DNA from: an uncultured Pseudomonadota bacterium
Lineage (GTDB): Bacteria; Myxococcota_A; UBA796; GCA-2862545
Reading direction: 5' to 3'
Length of the DNA stretch: 64,000 nt
NCBI GenBank assembly: GCA_913061235.1
Contig: CAJXTB010000026.1
Location: 1 to 64,000, forward strand
Made by a program: the position numbers and the translations under genes. Positions 34,899 to 43,762 of the stretch are shown piece after piece. The notes under the pieces are model-generated. The model was not told the origin of the DNA. It did no database searches and worked only from the letters and a program-made list of their open reading frames with translations. The first letter of the stretch is position 1. Each line of letters begins with the position of its first letter.

Positions 34899-36175
34899 GC
34901 GTCGGACGCCATGGCTTCCAGTCGCACTTCAATCGCCCGTGCATGACCAATCAAGCCTTCTGCGCGAGCAAAGGTAGCGACATCCGCGCCGTGCTCGGCG
35001 AGCTCTGACTTGCCGAAGTTCACCACATTGATGCGCTTTTCAAACGCCGAGACCCCCAGGCCCGACTGAAACCGCGCCGCGCCACCTGTGGGCAAGGTGT
35101 GGTTCGGCCCCGCCAAGTAGTCGCCGAGCGGTGCCGGAGACCAGCCTCCGAGGAACACCGCGCCGGCCGAGGTGACCTTGGCAAGCAACGCCTCTGGGTC
35201 TGCGACTTCGAGCTCCAAGTGCTCAGGCGCATAGGCATTGACGACCTCTGCCGCCTTGTTCAGGTCCGCCACCACGCACACCGAGCCATTCTCAGCGAGC
35301 GCTTGCTCGGCAACAGCAATGGGCTCCGCTGCCAGAATCTCTGGAATGCGCTCCAGCACGGCCTGAGCAAGGTCTGCGGACGTGGTCACCAACAGGCATG
35401 AGGCACGCGGGTCATGCTCAGCCTGAGCAATCAAGTCGCGTGCCACCCAGTCGGCATGTGCGGTGTGGTCGGCCACAACACACACCTCGGACGGTCCTGC
35501 GTCCAGATCGATGCCCACCCGTCCCGAGACCAACCGCTTTGCCGCAGCTACCCAGGCGTTTCCGGGCCCCACAATCGCGTCCACCGCCGGCACTTCCTCG
35601 GTTCCGTAGGCGAGAGCCCCAACCGCTTGTGCGCCGCCAATGCGGAACAAGCGCGTGACACCGGCCAAGCGCGCAGCGTAAGCAACTGCCGGGTCAATCA
35701 GACCGTCTCTGCCAGGCGGAGTGACCATGATGACGTCCGACACACCCGCGACAGCGGCCGGAATCGCCAGCATCAGCACGGTGGATGGATAGCGGGCTCT
35801 TCCGCCAGGAACATAGATGCCCACACTCGCGAGCGGGCGCACTTCTTGGCGACAGACTCCCACGCTGTACGACTGTCCCTTCTGCGGCTCGTGGAATGCA
35901 CGAATCCGTTCGGCAGCCGTCTTTAGGATGCGCTGCAGGTCATTAGGACAGCGGTCCGCAATCGCATTCCACTGCTCGCTGAGCAGCTCTGAGCGGTCCA
36001 GCTGCACGCCATCGAGGGACGCTGTCAGTCGCAGAACAGCGCTGTCTCCGTCTCTCAGCACGTCGGCCACAATCGCCCGAGCTTGCTGCTCAACACGCGG
36101 GTCGCTGCGCGAGGTCTCACGGCTGGCGTCTAGCCAAGCTCGGTCATCGGCATTGTCCCAGTCCAGACGTCTCAT
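34892..36175 (-). CDS. hisD: Histidinol dehydrogenase HisD
   Basis: A 427-residue zinc enzyme for the last two oxidation steps to histidine. Motifs are SVGIYVPGGRARYPSTVLML, RIGGAQAVGALAYGTE, DAIVGPGNAWVAAAKRLV, IDLDAGPSEVCVVADHTA, AQAEHDPRASC, NAYAPEHLELEVAD and GPNHTLPTGGAARF, covering the NAD site, zinc ligands and the catalytic His/Glu pair. The ATG at 36175 overlaps the upstream TGA by one base (TGATG), and the stop overlaps the HAD start by seven bases (ATGCTGA). Confidence 0.97.
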   Translation of the reverse strand: MRRLDWDNADDRAWLDASRETSRSDPRVEQQARAIVADVLRDGDSAVLRLTASLDGVQLDRSELLSEQWNAIADRCPNDLQRILKTAAERIRAFHEPQKGQSYSVGVCRQEVRPLASVGIYVPGGRARYPSTVLMLAIPAAVAGVSDVIMVTPPGRDGLIDPAVAYAARLAGVTRLFRIGGAQAVGALAYGTEEVPAVDAIVGPGNAWVAAAKRLVSGRVGIDLDAGPSEVCVVADHTAHADWVARDLIAQAEHDPRASCLLVTTSADLAQAVLERIPEILAAEPIAVAEQALAENGSVCVVADLNKAAEVVNAYAPEHLELEVADPEALLAKVTSAGAVFLGGWSPAPLGDYLAGPNHTLPTGGAARFQSGLGVSAFEKRINVVNFGKSELAEHGADVATFARAEGLIGHARAIEVRLEAMASDAC

Positions 36176-37704
36176 CACGCCTCCATGAGGGCTGCGATTG
36201 CGCGCTTCACCGCTTCTGGGCGCAGGTGCCATGCCGCCCGATTGACGATGATGTGGGCGGAGATCTCAGCAAGCGTCTCAAGGACCACAAGGTTGTTCTC
36301 CTCCAACGTCTTGCCAGTCTCGACAACGTCTACAATCGCGTCCGCCATACCGGTCAACACGCTGACTTCCACCGACCCTTGCAGCGGCACCACCTCAGCA
36401 ATGAGACCGCGCTCAGCGAGCGCTCTAGCAGCGGTCTTTGCGTACTTGCTGGCTACGCGAAGCGTTCCCCGAGCATGAAGTGCGGCAATGTCGAGATCTG
36501 CCGGTCCACACAGGCACAAGCGACACTGGCCCAAGCCAAGGTCGTAGGGAACGAGCACATCGGCACCGCCCTCGGCCAAGACATCGGAGCCGACGACGCC
36601 AACGTCCACAACACCGCGCTGTACGTAGGCTGGAACATCCGGGTCTTTCAGCGGCAAGAACTTCCACGGTCCGCGCTCCAAGACCAGACGCCGTGACGCC
36701 AGGTCTTCCGCCGTGGGTCCCTGGTCGCCAAGGCGCGCAACGAGGTGCTTGAGCAGCCGACCCTTGGGCAAGCCGAAGGTCAGATCCTTCAGCGGACGGT
36801 CTTCGGTCCACGCCAGCGTGTCCAAGTCCAACGACACACCAACCGCAGGACGTGGCGCACCGTAACGACCGACCAACGTATCATAGCGACCACCACCCGC
36901 CACGGGTCCAGCACCGCCGGGTACGTAGATATCGAACACCGCACCTGTGTAGTAGGTGGGCGTGCGCACGTGGGCGAGGTCAATGGTCACGTCTACGTTC
37001 GGCAAGCGAACCAGCAGCTCCGCCAGGTCATCCAGCGCGTCATCGCAGCCTGGAAGCACGGCACGTGCGGCATCCAACACTTCTGGGCCGCCGGACAGGT
37101 CGAGCAGAGCCTGAACCGCAACGCGACGTTCAGGGGTCAGCGCCTGAACTTCTGGAAGCGCCAACAGCGCCTTCCGATCACGACGATGCAGGGCAAGCCG
37201 AACACCCGGTGTAGACGGCAAGACACGGTCCACGACCGCCACTGAGCCAACCGCCACCTGCGGGCGCAGCCCCAGGGCCCGAAGCGCATCTACAGCAACC
37301 TGAATGACCGCAGCCTCACCTTCGGCGCCCGACACACCAAACAGCTCCGCCCCTGCTTCGCGGGTCTCCACAACGCCGTCGCCTTCAGAGTCAAAGGTCG
37401 AGCCACGGTAGGCCAAGCGCAGGGGACCGTCGATGTCACGCAGGCGAGTCGCGGCAATGCGCGCCACGGGACCGGTGAAGTCCGAGCGGACAGACATGAC
37501 CCGACCCTTGGCATCTACCCAGCGGGGAGCGCCGGTTCCACCGGTAAAGACCTCGGCCACATCGACCGTTGGCGGTGTGACTTCGCGGTAGTCCGCGGCA
37601 TGAATAACCCCGAGAACAACGTCTTCCACGTGACGAAGACGCTGGGTTGCAACTGCCAAGTGGTCGGTACTTCCGGGGGCAGGCCACGCATATGGAACAG
37701 ACAC
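36175..37704 (-). CDS. hisZG: HisZ-HisG fusion: ATP phosphoribosyltransferase with HisRS-like regulatory domain
   Basis: A 509-residue single frame. Residues 1 to about 300 are a HisZ (HisRS paralogue) domain: an ending close to GGGRYDTLVGRYG near residue 270, LRLAYRGSTFD, and VGVSLDLDTLAW. Residues about 306-509 are a short-form HisG: LTFGLPKGRLLKHLV, DVGVVGSDVL, DLGLGQCRLCLC, and the PRPP loop LTGMADAIVDVVETGKTLEENNL. HisZ and HisG are normally separate subunits, so this joins both in one chain, with the junction near base 36789. It starts at GTG 37704 with AGGAGA 5 bases upstream. It is the first gene of the operon and catalyses the first, feedback-regulated step. Confidence 0.92.
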   Translation of the reverse strand: MSVPYAWPAPGSTDHLAVATQRLRHVEDVVLGVIHAADYREVTPPTVDVAEVFTGGTGAPRWVDAKGRVMSVRSDFTGPVARIAATRLRDIDGPLRLAYRGSTFDSEGDGVVETREAGAELFGVSGAEGEAAVIQVAVDALRALGLRPQVAVGSVAVVDRVLPSTPGVRLALHRRDRKALLALPEVQALTPERRVAVQALLDLSGGPEVLDAARAVLPGCDDALDDLAELLVRLPNVDVTIDLAHVRTPTYYTGAVFDIYVPGGAGPVAGGGRYDTLVGRYGAPRPAVGVSLDLDTLAWTEDRPLKDLTFGLPKGRLLKHLVARLGDQGPTAEDLASRRLVLERGPWKFLPLKDPDVPAYVQRGVVDVGVVGSDVLAEGGADVLVPYDLGLGQCRLCLCGPADLDIAALHARGTLRVASKYAKTAARALAERGLIAEVVPLQGSVEVSVLTGMADAIVDVVETGKTLEENNLVVLETLAEISAHIIVNRAAWHLRPEAVKRAIAALMEA

Positions 37705-37873
37705 AGACTCTCCTAATGAGCGGCCGAAGCTAACGGCTCGGCACGTCACCAGAGGTCGCAATCACGTCGTGTTCCGTCGCAGTTCCTCTACGCGGCGTCA
37801 CGCCGCTCTCGAGAACCACACCCACAGACCAGTGTTCGTCTGCGCTATGGTCTGTGCTCCTCATGAGGTTCGA

Positions 37874-40384
37874 ATGTCCGCAAGCCCTACCAGCCGCCGT
37901 CTCTGTTCAACCGGCTTGCTGGCGCTACTTCTGACAGGGTGTCGCATCGCTGTGCCCACACCGGATGATTCGGGAGACACAACCGACATCGAGGACACCA
38001 CGGACGTCATTGACGACGACACCGACACAGAGACCGACACAGACGCCGACTCGGACACAGACGACGGCACCGACCCCGTTGTCAACGTCCCGCCCAGCGT
38101 CACTATCAACGCCCCGGCAGACGGAGCCGTGCTCTCCGGAAACGCGGCAATCACATTTGTGGCCACCGTTGAAGACGGCAACGGATTCGACGACATCGCA
38201 GCTATCGAGTGGAGCACCGATGGCGGCCTGAGCGACTCGTCAACCGCCGACGCCCAGGGTCGCACTCAAGTCTCACTACCTCTAGCGCCCGGCATGCATG
38301 TCGTCACCGTCACCGTCATCGATCTCGACGGTGCCAGCGCAGAAGACGACATTCGCGTGGACATTCTGCCCAATGACGTTGGCGCAAGCATCACATCACC
38401 AACCTCACTGCAACAGTTCAACATCAACACCCCCATCGCATTGAGCGGCATGGTCTCAGACACCGATGGGGCGGTCACGGACCTGACGGCCGATTGGGAA
38501 GCCGAGTTGGTCGGCTCGCAGCTGGACGTCGACCTGGGCAGCAGTACAGTGAACGCCGACGGCAGCACGGACACCGTGTGGTCCGGCGGCGCGTTCGCAG
38601 GCGACTGGACCATCCGCCTGTTCGCGACAGACGACCAAGACAATCAGGGCATCGCAGAGGTCACGATTCGCCTGGTCGACCCGCTCAGCATCGACATTGA
38701 CGAAGACGGCTTTTCCATTGAAGACGGCGACTGTGACGACAATAACTCCAGCATCTCGCCAGCCGCCCCGGAACTGTGCGGAGATGGCGTGGACAACGAC
38801 TGCAACGGCTCCGTAGACGACAAAGACGACGACGACGACGGGTTCATCGATGACGCCTGTGCGTCCGACTACGTTGGACCGTTGCCAGTGACGGACTGCG
38901 ATGACACCCTCTTCGCCATCAACCCAGGTGCCGCTGATGAACGAGACAGCGACGGCCTGGACACCAACTGCGATGACTTCGACGGAGACGCGAGCAACGG
39001 TATCTTCGTCAGCTTGGGTGCGAACGGCGTGGGGACATTGAGCGACCCCATGGGAAGCATTCAATCGGCCATCTACGCCGCCAGCGCCAGCGGCGCCGAC
39101 GTGTTTGTCAGCACCGGCACCTACACCGTCCCCGACACCATTCAACCCGACAATAACACCGCTATTTACGGTGGATATTCCCCAAACACCTGGGTCTTCG
39201 GCGGAACACGGGACACCATATTCGAGGTCCAACAAGCGGTCGCCATGAGCGCGAGCAACACAGACAACGTCACCCTGGATGGGCTGACCATCCGCTCGGT
39301 CAACGTGTCTGTGCCCAGTGGAACCGGGTATGGCATGCGTCTCATCGGATGCGAAGGCTGGACCGTGGACAATGTCACGTTGATCGCGGGATCTGGTGGC
39401 GACGGCGCGTCAGGCACACCACCGACAGGCTTACAAGCTCTCGCAGGGAATGGCGGCGGCGCCGGCCAGGCTGGATGCGAAGACTCGACTGGCGCCTGCG
39501 ACGAGTGCGACCGCCCGCTGGGTGGGTCTGGCGGAAATGCGCAGACCTGCACCGAATCCGTCAGCGGAAGTGGAGGCCCAGGCGGACGACCCGGCTTTGA
39601 TCGTGACGACGGCGACGCAGGGACGGCTGGAAATGCAGCCGGCGGGACCAGCGCCGGTGCTGGCGGCACAGCTGGCCCCGGAAGAGAAGACCACCGAGGA
39701 AATAGCGCGGATGCCGACCACAACGGTGCGCCAGGAGACGACGGCGGAGACGGGGTCGCGGGTCGGCCAGGCAGCATCCGCTTCAGCGCCTCAGGTCTCG
39801 TTCCAGTGAGCGGCGAACCGGGAACCTCGGGTGGAAACGGCGGAGGCGGAGGCGGAGGCGGTGGCGGAGGCGGAGGACGTGACGGCTGCGACAGCTTCGG
39901 CGGAGGCGGAGGCGGTGGTGGCGGCGGAGCCTGTGGCGGCGCGAGCGGTGGTGGAGGACAGACCGGAGGCGGCTCCATTGCCGTCTACCTGTGGGGCTCC
40001 CAGGCTGACCTGACCGACGTTCGCCTTGAGACCTTCGGCGGCGGCAATGGCGGTGACGGCGCAGATGGCCAGCTCGGCGGCGTTGGTGGCGAAGGAGCCC
40101 TCGTCGGCTCTACCGTCGGCAATCCATACGGCGGAAACGGCGAACAAGACGATGGGTCGAACGGGGGCAAGGGCGGAGACGGCGGGGACGGCGGAAACGG
40201 CGGCGAAGGCGGTGCCGGGTGTGGTGGACCGTCGCTCGGCATCCTGTCCGGCAACAACTCCACGGTCGTCCGCAACAGCCTCATAGTGTCGCTCGGTCCC
40301 GGCGGTGTGCACGGACTCGGCGGCGCAGGGTGCGGAGATGGCACGGGTGTCGTGCAGGACTTTTGGGACATCGACATTCCATAA
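37874..40384 (+). CDS. Large lipoprotein: Ig-like, MopE-like and Gly-rich beta-helix surface protein
   Basis: An 836-residue lipoprotein with lipobox LTGC (Cys23). In order: an Asp/Thr linker (residues about 35-70), two Ig/cadherin-like beta domains (about 75-285), MopE-type repeats (DGDCDDNNSSI, GDGVDNDCNGSVDD, TDCDDTLFAINPGA, about 300-400), a right-handed beta-helix opening (SLGANGVGTLSDPMGSIQSA), then about 300 residues dominated by Gly-Gly, Gly-Asn and Gly-Asp turns. It resembles Myxococcota DUF11/MopE surface proteins. GAGG lies 6-7 bases before the ATG at 37874. Probably a calcium-binding outer-surface protein; the role is unknown. Confidence 0.83.
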   Translation: MSASPTSRRLCSTGLLALLLTGCRIAVPTPDDSGDTTDIEDTTDVIDDDTDTETDTDADSDTDDGTDPVVNVPPSVTINAPADGAVLSGNAAITFVATVEDGNGFDDIAAIEWSTDGGLSDSSTADAQGRTQVSLPLAPGMHVVTVTVIDLDGASAEDDIRVDILPNDVGASITSPTSLQQFNINTPIALSGMVSDTDGAVTDLTADWEAELVGSQLDVDLGSSTVNADGSTDTVWSGGAFAGDWTIRLFATDDQDNQGIAEVTIRLVDPLSIDIDEDGFSIEDGDCDDNNSSISPAAPELCGDGVDNDCNGSVDDKDDDDDGFIDDACASDYVGPLPVTDCDDTLFAINPGAADERDSDGLDTNCDDFDGDASNGIFVSLGANGVGTLSDPMGSIQSAIYAASASGADVFVSTGTYTVPDTIQPDNNTAIYGGYSPNTWVFGGTRDTIFEVQQAVAMSASNTDNVTLDGLTIRSVNVSVPSGTGYGMRLIGCEGWTVDNVTLIAGSGGDGASGTPPTGLQALAGNGGGAGQAGCEDSTGACDECDRPLGGSGGNAQTCTESVSGSGGPGGRPGFDRDDGDAGTAGNAAGGTSAGAGGTAGPGREDHRGNSADADHNGAPGDDGGDGVAGRPGSIRFSASGLVPVSGEPGTSGGNGGGGGGGGGGGGGRDGCDSFGGGGGGGGGGACGGASGGGGQTGGGSIAVYLWGSQADLTDVRLETFGGGNGGDGADGQLGGVGGEGALVGSTVGNPYGGNGEQDDGSNGGKGGDGGDGGNGGEGGAGCGGPSLGILSGNNSTVVRNSLIVSLGPGGVHGLGGAGCGDGTGVVQDFWDIDIP
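39838..39877 (+). repeat. GGC/GGA glycine-codon microsatellite
   Basis: Repeats of GGAGGC run almost unbroken inside the Gly-rich part of the surface lipoprotein, with a similar block at 39899-39925. Such tracts can change length by slippage in multiples of three without breaking the frame. Confidence 0.6.
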
Positions 40385-40484
40385 GCCCGCTATCGGCCGC
40401 ACAATAGCGACTTAGGACGAACTCAGAGGGGAACTGTAAGAACCGGAACGCAGCCACGTTGTCGGAGTCCTCATTGGAGACGCC

Positions 40485-40961
40485 ATGAAGCTGCCGATCA
40501 AGACGCCCTGCCCCACCCGTCCCACACTGACAGGCGCCGGTGACGGCACAAGCCACTGCTCCATCTGTCCCAAGCGCGTCCACCACCTGTCACAGATGAC
40601 CGAAGCTGCAGGCATGGCCCTCATCAAGCGGTCCAAGACGGAAGACGTGTGCGTTCAGTACATCGCCAATCGCCGCGGACATGTGCAGTTCGCACCGGCG
40701 ATTCGTGCCGCTGCCGCTGCCGGTTTCTTGGCGCTCTCACCCATGGCCATGGCAGACGGTGGAGATGTCGTCGCAAGCGTACTGGCCGAAGTTAACCGCA
40801 TGCAGCATGACGCCACCGGAACGGTTGCCACGCCATCCGATGCCGTGACAGACGCCACCCAGACCAATCAAGCGCACAGCACGGCATCGCAAGCAAGTAC
40901 GCAGGGAACCGAGACCACGCCCGACCCCGAAGAGTACCTGATGGTCTTGGGCGGCATCTAG
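40485..40961 (+). CDS. Zinc-ribbon membrane protein, paralogue 1
   Basis: A 158-residue protein. The N-terminal cytoplasmic part has CPTRPTLTG, then a CxxC motif (CSICPKRVHHLSQMT) and a single later Cys (VCVQYI), a small zinc-ribbon-like domain seen in Myxococcota and Bacteroidota membrane proteins. One membrane helix follows at about residues 72-90 (AAAAAGFLALSPMAMADGG), then a 65-residue Thr/Ala/Gln-rich tail ending LMVLGGI. GGAG lies 6 bases before the ATG. It is the first of three tandem paralogues. Confidence 0.75.
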   Translation: MKLPIKTPCPTRPTLTGAGDGTSHCSICPKRVHHLSQMTEAAGMALIKRSKTEDVCVQYIANRRGHVQFAPAIRAAAAAGFLALSPMAMADGGDVVASVLAEVNRMQHDATGTVATPSDAVTDATQTNQAHSTASQASTQGTETTPDPEEYLMVLGGI

Positions 40962-40989
40962 CGGCCCCACAGCCCACCCGGAGTTCCTC

Positions 40990-41460
40990 ATGAAGCTCAG
41001 TCTACGCAGCCCGTGCCCCGTGCGTCCCACTCTGACCAGCGTTGGCGACAAGACGAGTGCATGCGCCCAATGCAACAAGCACGTGCATCATCTGACCCGC
41101 ATGACCGAAGCGGAAGGCAAGGCGGTTGTAGAACGCGCGAAGACCGAAGACACCTATGTCCGATACGTCTCTGACAGAAGCGGCAATGTGGTGTTCGCTC
41201 CGAAGCTTCGCCAGATCGCTGCCGCCGGACTGCTGACCTTCGCACCCGTTGCCTTCGCAGACGGTGGAGACGTTGTCGCAAGCGCCCAAGCCGAGATGAA
41301 CCGGGTGCAGAACGAGATGGTCGAGGTCGGAATTGACCCGAAGCTTGTGGTCGTAAGCGACAGTGAGAACGACACAAATGCCCACCAGAACGGCTCGACA
41401 ACAGCGGGGACGGAGCCGGAGCCGGAGGAATTGGAGCTGTGGGATGGCTTCATGCTGTGA
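40990..41460 (+). CDS. Zinc-ribbon membrane protein, paralogue 2
   Basis: A 156-residue paralogue starting 28 bases after the first. It keeps CPVRPTLTSVGDKTSACAQC and HVHHLTRMTEAEGKAVVERA, but the third-position Cys is Tyr (TYVRYV), unlike paralogues 1 and 3. The membrane helix is near residues 75-93 (AAAGLLTFAPVAFADGGDVV). The tail ends LWDGFML. The C-terminal tails are the most variable parts of the three proteins. Confidence 0.75.
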   Translation: MKLSLRSPCPVRPTLTSVGDKTSACAQCNKHVHHLTRMTEAEGKAVVERAKTEDTYVRYVSDRSGNVVFAPKLRQIAAAGLLTFAPVAFADGGDVVASAQAEMNRVQNEMVEVGIDPKLVVVSDSENDTNAHQNGSTTAGTEPEPEELELWDGFML

Positions 41461-41544
41461 CGCCAGCACAAGAATGGGCAATTCGATTCGTAGTGTAAGT
41501 CCGGTGTCTCCGCCGCGTTGTCCCACCGTCACCTGGAGTCCAAC

Positions 41545-42018
41545 GTGAAGATTAGTCTACGCAGCCCATGTCCCGTCCGTCCCACTCTGACCGGCGTGGG
41601 CGACAAGACCAGCGCGTGTGCCCTGTGCAAGAAGCACGTGCATCACCTCACCCGCATGACCGAAGCCGAGGGCAAGGCGGTTCTAGAGCGCGCTAAGACC
41701 GAGGACACCTGTGTCCGGTACGTCTCTGACAGCCGCGGAAACGTGGTCTTCGCCCCACAGCTGCGCCGAGTCGCCGCCGCCGGACTTCTCGCCTTCGCAC
41801 CCATGGCCTTCGCAGATGGTGGAGACGTTGTCGCAAGCGCCCAAGCCGAGATGAACCGGGTGCAGAACGAGATGATTGAGGTGGGCATTGACCCCACGCT
41901 TGTGGTCATGGACGACAGTAAAAGAGCTATCAACGCACACCAAGACGGTTCGACCACCGCAGGGACGGAACCCGCGTTGGAAGCGGACATCTGGATGATG
42001 GAAGATGGCGGAATCTAG
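41545..42018 (+). CDS. Zinc-ribbon membrane protein, paralogue 3
   Basis: A 157-residue paralogue with a GTG start, fixed by GGAG 6 bases upstream and by alignment with the MKL starts of its neighbours. It has SLRSPCPVRPTLTGVGD, CALCKKHVHHLTRMTEAEG, TCVRYVSDSRGNVVFAP and a membrane helix near residues 75-93. It is nearer to paralogue 2 than to paralogue 1. The tail ends EDGGI. A degraded gene fragment follows directly in the same frame. Confidence 0.75.
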   Translation: MKISLRSPCPVRPTLTGVGDKTSACALCKKHVHHLTRMTEAEGKAVLERAKTEDTCVRYVSDSRGNVVFAPQLRRVAAAGLLAFAPMAFADGGDVVASAQAEMNRVQNEMIEVGIDPTLVVMDDSKRAINAHQDGSTTAGTEPALEADIWMMEDGGI

Positions 42019-42060
42019 GCCACCGTTCGAGCAGTAGGAACCGTGCGGCGAGCCGGCGCC

Positions 42061-42222
42061 TGGCATGGCGGTGTGAGCGGGGACTGGGCGGCGCTGGCAA
42101 GCAGCGGGTACCGAACGAACAACACCATCAACTGCTCATCAAGCTGCGTAAAGTACAGCAATAGCTGCTTGTCGAACGTCTACACAGGCGCCACGTCGAC
42201 CGAGTCCTTCTGGGTGCGGTAG
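42061..42222 (+). pseudogene. C-terminal remnant of a secreted protein
   Basis: Downstream of the third zinc-ribbon gene an open frame reads SGDWAALASSGYRTNNTINC, then SSSCVKYSNSCLSNVYTGAT and SFWVR followed by a stop. The Ser/Cys/Tyr composition and the final WVR resemble the ends of the fibrinogen-like head proteins (WYYVR, LWIR). There is no start codon, signal peptide or ribosome site. I read it as the tail of a secreted protein gene that lost its 5' part. Confidence 0.4.
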
Positions 42223-42231
42223 CATGTGTGG

Positions 42232-43197
42232 ATGGACCCTCACCTTCGCCCCTTGCACATCGTCCTGCCCGTTGGCATGGCGCTACTGCTCGTTCTGTCT
42301 GCCTTCGCGAGTCGGCTCTGGTTCGTCCTGGTCATGGGTGGCGAGGACCCGCTAGCGTGGTGGGCTCTGTTCCCGACCGGCGTCATTGCGTCCATCGTTG
42401 CGGCATGTTTGATCTTTGGTGCCCTCGCGAGCTCCATGGTGCCCAACGCTCTCGGCGCAAAACTGCAGGTTGCCGGCGCCCTCGCAACGGCGACAACAGT
42501 GGCGCTTTTCCACGCGACAACTGACCACGGTCTGACCGGCACTGCCGTCATGGCATGGGTCGGGTATGGCATTGCTGTGGTCCTTCCGACAGCGCTGTGC
42601 GTGGCGGCCGCGCCAAGACTCCAGCGACGCTATGACGCGCCAGTTCTACACATTCTGGTGGCCACGTGCACACTGTTCGGATGGGCAAACACGGCGTTCA
42701 TGGCACGATTGTCCGAGGACGCCTGGATTCGAGACTCCCTCTTGCTGCAGCTTCAGCCAATCTGGTCGACGATAGTCATCTTATCGGCGTTGCTCGTCTT
42801 AAGAAGACGGTCTGTGCTGCGGCTGTTCGGAGCCACCACGAGCCCCGAGTACTACCTCATCGGTGGCGCTCTAAGCTACGCTGTCGCTTCTATCGTTGGC
42901 GGGCCCGCATCCTACTTGTGTAGGCGCATGTACCAGCTGATGGAGCCCGGGACGGTGTCGAGCGTCGGCCTGCTCGGGTGGGTGCCCAACACGGCCTCGT
43001 TGGCGGTCGTCGTGGCGCTCATCTTCGTCATCCGCAACACCACCACCCGCTATGAGATCCAGGCTCCACAAAGTCGCGATCTACGGATCCTCGGAGGGTT
43101 GGGGGTAGCCGCTCTCATCGCATCCGCAGTCCTCTTTTGGAAAGAGCACCAGCACGTCTCAGCGTTCGCCATGGCTATCTGGGACTACCGATGGTGA
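42232..43197 (+). CDS. Polytopic membrane protein of unknown function
   Basis: A 321-residue protein with about eight hydrophobic membrane segments from residue 9 to 300 and short charged loops (RRRSVLRLFG, RNTTTRYEIQAPQSRD). No transporter or enzyme motif is evident. A GTG two codons upstream (42226) is an alternative start; neither has a good ribosome site. The C-terminus is WKEHQHVSAFAMAIWDYRW. It is convergent with the small lipoprotein at 43222-43662. Confidence 0.65.
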   Translation: MDPHLRPLHIVLPVGMALLLVLSAFASRLWFVLVMGGEDPLAWWALFPTGVIASIVAACLIFGALASSMVPNALGAKLQVAGALATATTVALFHATTDHGLTGTAVMAWVGYGIAVVLPTALCVAAAPRLQRRYDAPVLHILVATCTLFGWANTAFMARLSEDAWIRDSLLLQLQPIWSTIVILSALLVLRRRSVLRLFGATTSPEYYLIGGALSYAVASIVGGPASYLCRRMYQLMEPGTVSSVGLLGWVPNTASLAVVVALIFVIRNTTTRYEIQAPQSRDLRILGGLGVAALIASAVLFWKEHQHVSAFAMAIWDYRW

Positions 43198-43221
43198 CGA
43201 ACGCACACGGCCTTCGCTGCG

Positions 43222-43662
43222 CTACAGTCCGCCGCTGACCCGAATCCGCTCTTCGCCCACCCCGCCGCGCTCGTCGCGTACCCGGTAGCGGACTTCGAGG
43301 TCGTCATTGCAGTTGACCTCCGTGCTCTGAAGGTCGAACTCGCCTTGCCAGACGTCCACCTCGGAGCGGGACTGGACCAGGGGCATTGAGGCGACTTGGC
43401 CGTCGGGTCCGAACAGTGTGGCGTTGACACGGGCAACGTCACTAATGCCGTCGTCGTCGAACACTTGCACGTCCATGAGCACGTCAAACAGGCCGTCGCA
43501 GACGGCGCTGGTCCCCAGAAACTCGGGGCGATTGCCGGCACCTGGAAGGCCGACATGGACCTCACCGTCTTCGTAGCGGACCACGTCGGTGAGGTCTTCA
43601 CAGCCTGGAGCGAGTGAGCCAACGGCGACGGTAAGCATGAGAGTGAGCCAGACGCGGGACAT
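43222..43662 (-). CDS. Predicted lipoprotein with a single beta-rich domain
   Basis: A 146-residue protein with a signal peptide and a Cys at residue 21 in LAPGC, an atypical lipobox. An AGGAGG site lies 6 bases before the ATG at 43662. The mature part resembles an Ig-like or cadherin-like fold: VCDGLFDVLMDVQVFDDDGI, SDVARVNATLFG and DDLEVRYRVRDERGGVGEE. There is no enzyme motif. It lies downstream of the coiled-coil stalk gene on the same strand. Confidence 0.7.
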   Translation of the reverse strand: MSRVWLTLMLTVAVGSLAPGCEDLTDVVRYEDGEVHVGLPGAGNRPEFLGTSAVCDGLFDVLMDVQVFDDDGISDVARVNATLFGPDGQVASMPLVQSRSEVDVWQGEFDLQSTEVNCNDDLEVRYRVRDERGGVGEERIRVSGGL

Positions 43663-43762
43663 GCGGTCCTCCTTGATGCCGGGGTGGACGTTGCGTCGAC
43701 GCACAATCGTCAGACCCGCGACGTCTCGTGACGAGACCCGCCCCAGTTCCACGTCAACAGCG

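Noticed and set aside
39838-39925. Short repeated units that could suggest a CRISPR-like array
   Set aside because: They are glycine codons in a protein, with no spacers or cas genes.
39166-39978. Leftward Pro-rich frame opposite the Gly-rich lipoprotein
   Set aside because: Poly-Pro is the complement of poly-Gly codons on the other strand; no signal peptide or ribosome site.
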